Origin: Micrococcales bacterium
GTDB lineage: Bacteria > Actinomycetota > Actinomycetes > S36-B12 > UBA10799
Direction of reading: 5' to 3'
Assembly (NCBI GenBank): GCA_016719135.1
Contig: JADKAV010000008.1
Span: 72,464 to 136,463, forward strand
Length of the DNA stretch: 64,000 nt
In this document: positions 62,063 through 64,000 of the stretch, in pieces
Layout: the number at the start of each line of letters is the position of its first letter
Position numbering within the stretch: position 1 is the stretch's first letter
Notes under the pieces: model-generated
Told to the model about the DNA's origin: nothing
Database searches by the model: none
Seen by the model: the letters and a program-made list of their open reading frames with translations, nothing else
Translations under genes and position numbers: made by a program

Positions 62063-62572
62063 TCAGACGCTGACAGTCTCCTGCTGGCTCGGGCTGGGCG
62101 TCATTCGCCGGTAAGCGATGAGCAGGATGACTGCCAAGAGCGGTCCCAGGATGTCGCTGGGGATGGCCCACACGTTGTTTGTCGCTGTGTTGTCATGCAC
62201 AGTCCATTGCATGACATGGCCGATCGCGTCTCCCCAGTAGCAGATGGCGAGTACTACGACCGCTGCAGTCAACCAGCCATCGCGACGCCATGCAGTGCCG
62301 ATCCCGAGAACCCCGATCGCCACGTCGGCCCAACCCACCTCCCACTGGAACATCGAAGGCGCGTAGCCGATGCCCTCGGCTATCTCCGATGAGTTGGGGC
62401 CGAGGTGTCCGAGGGCAGCCAGCAGGGCCCACAGTCCACCAAACACCAGAACCCAGAGCAGCAGCAGTTCCACGATCCGGCGACCCGTCCGGGCGTGAGG
62501 GCTGCGGTCGGCAGCCACATGGATTCCCCAACCGATGAAGGTGATGGCCCAGGGGGTAAGGAAGAAGGTCAT
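62063..62572 (-). CDS. Five-helix membrane protein, unknown (DUF6790-like)
   Basis: 169 aa from ATG 62572. Hydrophobic helices at MTFFLTPWAITFIGWGIHVA, IVELLLLWVLVFGGLWALLA, ADVAIGVLGIGTAW, WLTAAVVVLAICYWGDAIG and ILGPLLAVILLIAYRRM. The conserved-looking W/G/D/H residues in YWGDAIGHVMQW resemble small membrane proteins of the DUF6790 kind. The frame opens to 62677, with ATG 62608 an alternative; neither has a good ribosome-binding site. It ends one base from the tRNA. Confidence 0.72.
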   Translation of the reverse strand: MTFFLTPWAITFIGWGIHVAADRSPHARTGRRIVELLLLWVLVFGGLWALLAALGHLGPNSSEIAEGIGYAPSMFQWEVGWADVAIGVLGIGTAWRRDGWLTAAVVVLAICYWGDAIGHVMQWTVHDNTATNNVWAIPSDILGPLLAVILLIAYRRMTPSPSQQETVSV

Positions 62573-63144
62573 GGCGGGAAGGTAGCAGCGGAGGGTTCGC
62601 CTACGCATCATGGGCTTCTTCGCGTGTACTCGCACTTCGAGGACGCCGATTCCCGTCCGAATAATGGGATTCCTCAACCATAGTCAAGAACTTGGGTGAA
62701 GTTGAACCTAAGAGATTGAGTTGAGAGGTTTTGCGGCTTTTGCTCCTGGAGCGAGTGGCCGCCACTACGGCCCGCAGTGCCGCCGTTCTGAGGCACCCCC
62801 AGCTCAGCCACCTCCACCGTTGGACGCGGACGAGACAGGTGCCTGGCACAACAGGTGGCACTGTCAACGCAGAGCGCTCCCAGATGCTGTGGCGAAAGCT
62901 TCCAGCCCGCCTGCGACCCCTCGGTTGCGCAGGCAGTCAGGCAGGGATGGATGCCCCCGATCGGACCAGTTGGTTTGGCGAAGCCGTCGGTGAGTGTGCC
63001 CCGATCCGGACGACTCTGGCCGTGCGGTAATCGGACATGCTGCTCCGTCGGGGTGAAATGTCCGTTATGCCGCTTGACTCCCGGATTTACACGCCGATAA
63101 CTTCACCGGAGCAGTTGAACGGTCGAGCAGAAGCGGAGCACCTC
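62573..63144. other. Gene-free stretch before the CHAP gene, with a palindrome
   Basis: No credible coding frame on either strand. At 63032-63064 CGGACAT and ATGTCCG face each other across 19 bases, extended by TAA/TTA with a bulge, about 80 bases before the CHAP gene start: a possible operator or leader hairpin. It does not match the c-di-AMP (ydaO) riboswitch often found before actinobacterial wall hydrolases. Confidence 0.5.
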
Positions 63145-64000
63145 TTGAAACGCATCGCCGTGTCGGTGGTGTCCGCTGCGACACTCACGACGCTTCTGGC
63201 GACCCCGACGGCTGCGTTGGAGCTCGACCCCGTGAGACTCGAACTGGTCGACATTCCCGCAACGGTGCCCGCGGCTTCCGAGGCATCCGTCGGGGCATTC
63301 GTACCGCGGGGAACCAGGTGTCGACTCATCGTGCGGGATTCGGCTTCCCAGAAGTGGAAAGGCCCTCGCGCGAAGGCGACCTCCGGATTCATGCAGTTCC
63401 CCTGGACCCAGCAGGCTGGAAGTTCGAGTGGGGACTGGCGGCTGCGTGTCAAGTGTCGCAACGACGTAACGCGCTGGAAATCCAGGTGGGCGACATTCAG
63501 CGTCACCAGCACCGCTGCCTCACCGGCATCCCTCCCGACCATCGGTCGGCCGGCCTCCGCGTCGGCTTCGATCTCGTCACTTTCTGCGGCATACGGTTGG
63601 GCGAGTTTCGGAACGACCTTGATCAAGGGAACCGACTGGTTCAACGGTCGCGGTGTCGATGTTCGCAGCAACGGTGGCAACGGGTGCGCGTCGGGCTGTG
63701 CAGTTCGGAGCACGTACGGCACGAAGTACCAGTGTGTCGAACTGGTGAACCGGTTCGTGCGGACCCAGGGATGGGTCACCACCAACATTTGGGGCAACGC
63801 GCACCAAATCCTGGACAAAGCCCCGGCGTCCGCCTTCGCAAAACACCCAGCAGGTGATGGGTACGTGCCTGTCCCGGGGGACATCATCGTGTGGTCTGGC
63901 GGAAGTAGCGGCTACGGACATGTCGCCGTGGTCTCGGCAGTTGCGCCCGGACGCGTGACGTTCGTGGAGCAGAACGCGAGTCGAACTGGGTCGTACACTC
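63145..64000 (+). CDS. Secreted CHAP-domain protein (3' end outside window)
   Basis: Open to the right edge (285 codons). TTG 63145, with GGAG at 6 bases, begins a signal peptide (KRIAVSVVSAATLTTLLATP, then TAA). A middle domain of about 120 residues with two Cys follows, then a Ser/Ala linker and a CHAP domain: catalytic Cys in YQCVELVNRF, His in GHVAVV and the acidic residue in VEQNAS, with PVPGDIIVW between. CHAP proteins are peptidoglycan amidases or endopeptidases. The frame continues upstream to ATG 63067, but that would bury the signal peptide. Confidence 0.86.
   Translation, partial: MKRIAVSVVSAATLTTLLATPTAALELDPVRLELVDIPATVPAASEASVGAFVPRGTRCRLIVRDSASQKWKGPRAKATSGFMQFPWTQQAGSSSGDWRLRVKCRNDVTRWKSRWATFSVTSTAASPASLPTIGRPASASASISSLSAAYGWASFGTTLIKGTDWFNGRGVDVRSNGGNGCASGCAVRSTYGTKYQCVELVNRFVRTQGWVTTNIWGNAHQILDKAPASAFAKHPAGDGYVPVPGDIIVWSGGSSGYGHVAVVSAVAPGRVTFVEQNASRTGSYT

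Noticed and set aside
62721..63030. Small frames before the CHAP gene
   Set aside because: No ribosome-binding site, no recognisable fold, erratic codon use on both strands.
62573..63144. c-di-AMP (ydaO-type) riboswitch before the CHAP gene
   Set aside because: The conserved core elements of that riboswitch could not be found; only an imperfect palindrome is visible.
63087..63887. Minus-strand frame at the right end (266 codons)
   Set aside because: The plus strand in the same place encodes a signal peptide and CHAP domain with catalytic residues that runs off the window.

Overview
The window is high-GC DNA with GTG and TTG starts, many 4-base ATGA/GTGA gene overlaps and a gene order (leuS, degV, plsY, comEA-comEC, holA, lepA, rpsT, hemW, hrcA-dnaJ, rsmE, phoH-ybeY-corC-era, recO-uppS, glyS-dusB-dgt-dnaG) typical of Actinomycetota (class Actinomycetes). 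I cannot name a genus. Both ends cut genes: leuS on the left and a secreted CHAP-domain protein on the right.

Layout. 1-10.9 kb: translation, lipid and competence genes, then a fadD-type acyl-CoA ligase with a clear terminator. 11.0-14.5 kb: a 164-bp tandem duplication that copied the start of hemW, hemW itself, and three small proline-rich membrane proteins. 14.7-22 kb: a CIRCE-controlled hrcA-dnaJ unit running through rsmE, a HIT protein, phoH, ybeY, a CBS/CorC protein and a degenerate cytidine-deaminase-like protein to era. 22-36.5 kb: AI-2E family exporter, recO, uppS, a metal-binding lipoprotein, glyS, dusB, dgt, an FG-GAP secreted protein, dnaG and a HdeD-like protein. 36.5-46.3 kb: accessory metabolism and signalling (CoA-disulfide-reductase/rhodanese fusion, GH3 beta-glucosidase, amidohydrolase, an apbE-response regulator-kinase operon, two small envelope or secreted proteins).

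46.5-59.5 kb is the main accessory system: a one-direction operon for a group 2a (Huc/Hup-type) uptake [NiFe]-hydrogenase. Order: 12-codon mini-ORF, DUF1641 protein, a HypA-HypB fusion, small subunit, large subunit, maturation endopeptidase, small unknown, TPR protein, small unknown, NifU-like protein lacking one cluster cysteine, six-bladed NHL propeller, hypF, hypC, hypD, hypE. HypF and HypE make the cyanide ligands, HypC and HypD assemble Fe(CN)2CO, HypAB delivers nickel, and the endopeptidase trims the large-subunit tail. By analogy with Mycobacterium smegmatis Huc, this enzyme would oxidise low or atmospheric H2 into the respiratory chain. 59.5-64 kb: CPBP-type protease, CIRCE-controlled hsp20, tRNA-Asn, a CAT-anticodon tRNA, secreted proteins.

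Two cross-cutting points. First, four conserved genes (comEC, glyS, dusB, dgt) are each broken by one small frameshift; three lie in G or C runs. Because glyS is essential, residual indel errors in the assembly are the simplest explanation, so broken genes here should not be read as true pseudogenes. Second, intergenic DNA carries repeat families: arrays of 19-bp units in inverted 3+3 arrangement (about 22.1 and 31.35 kb) or as a 3-unit half element (57.0 kb, inside the hyp operon), plus several long perfect hairpins.
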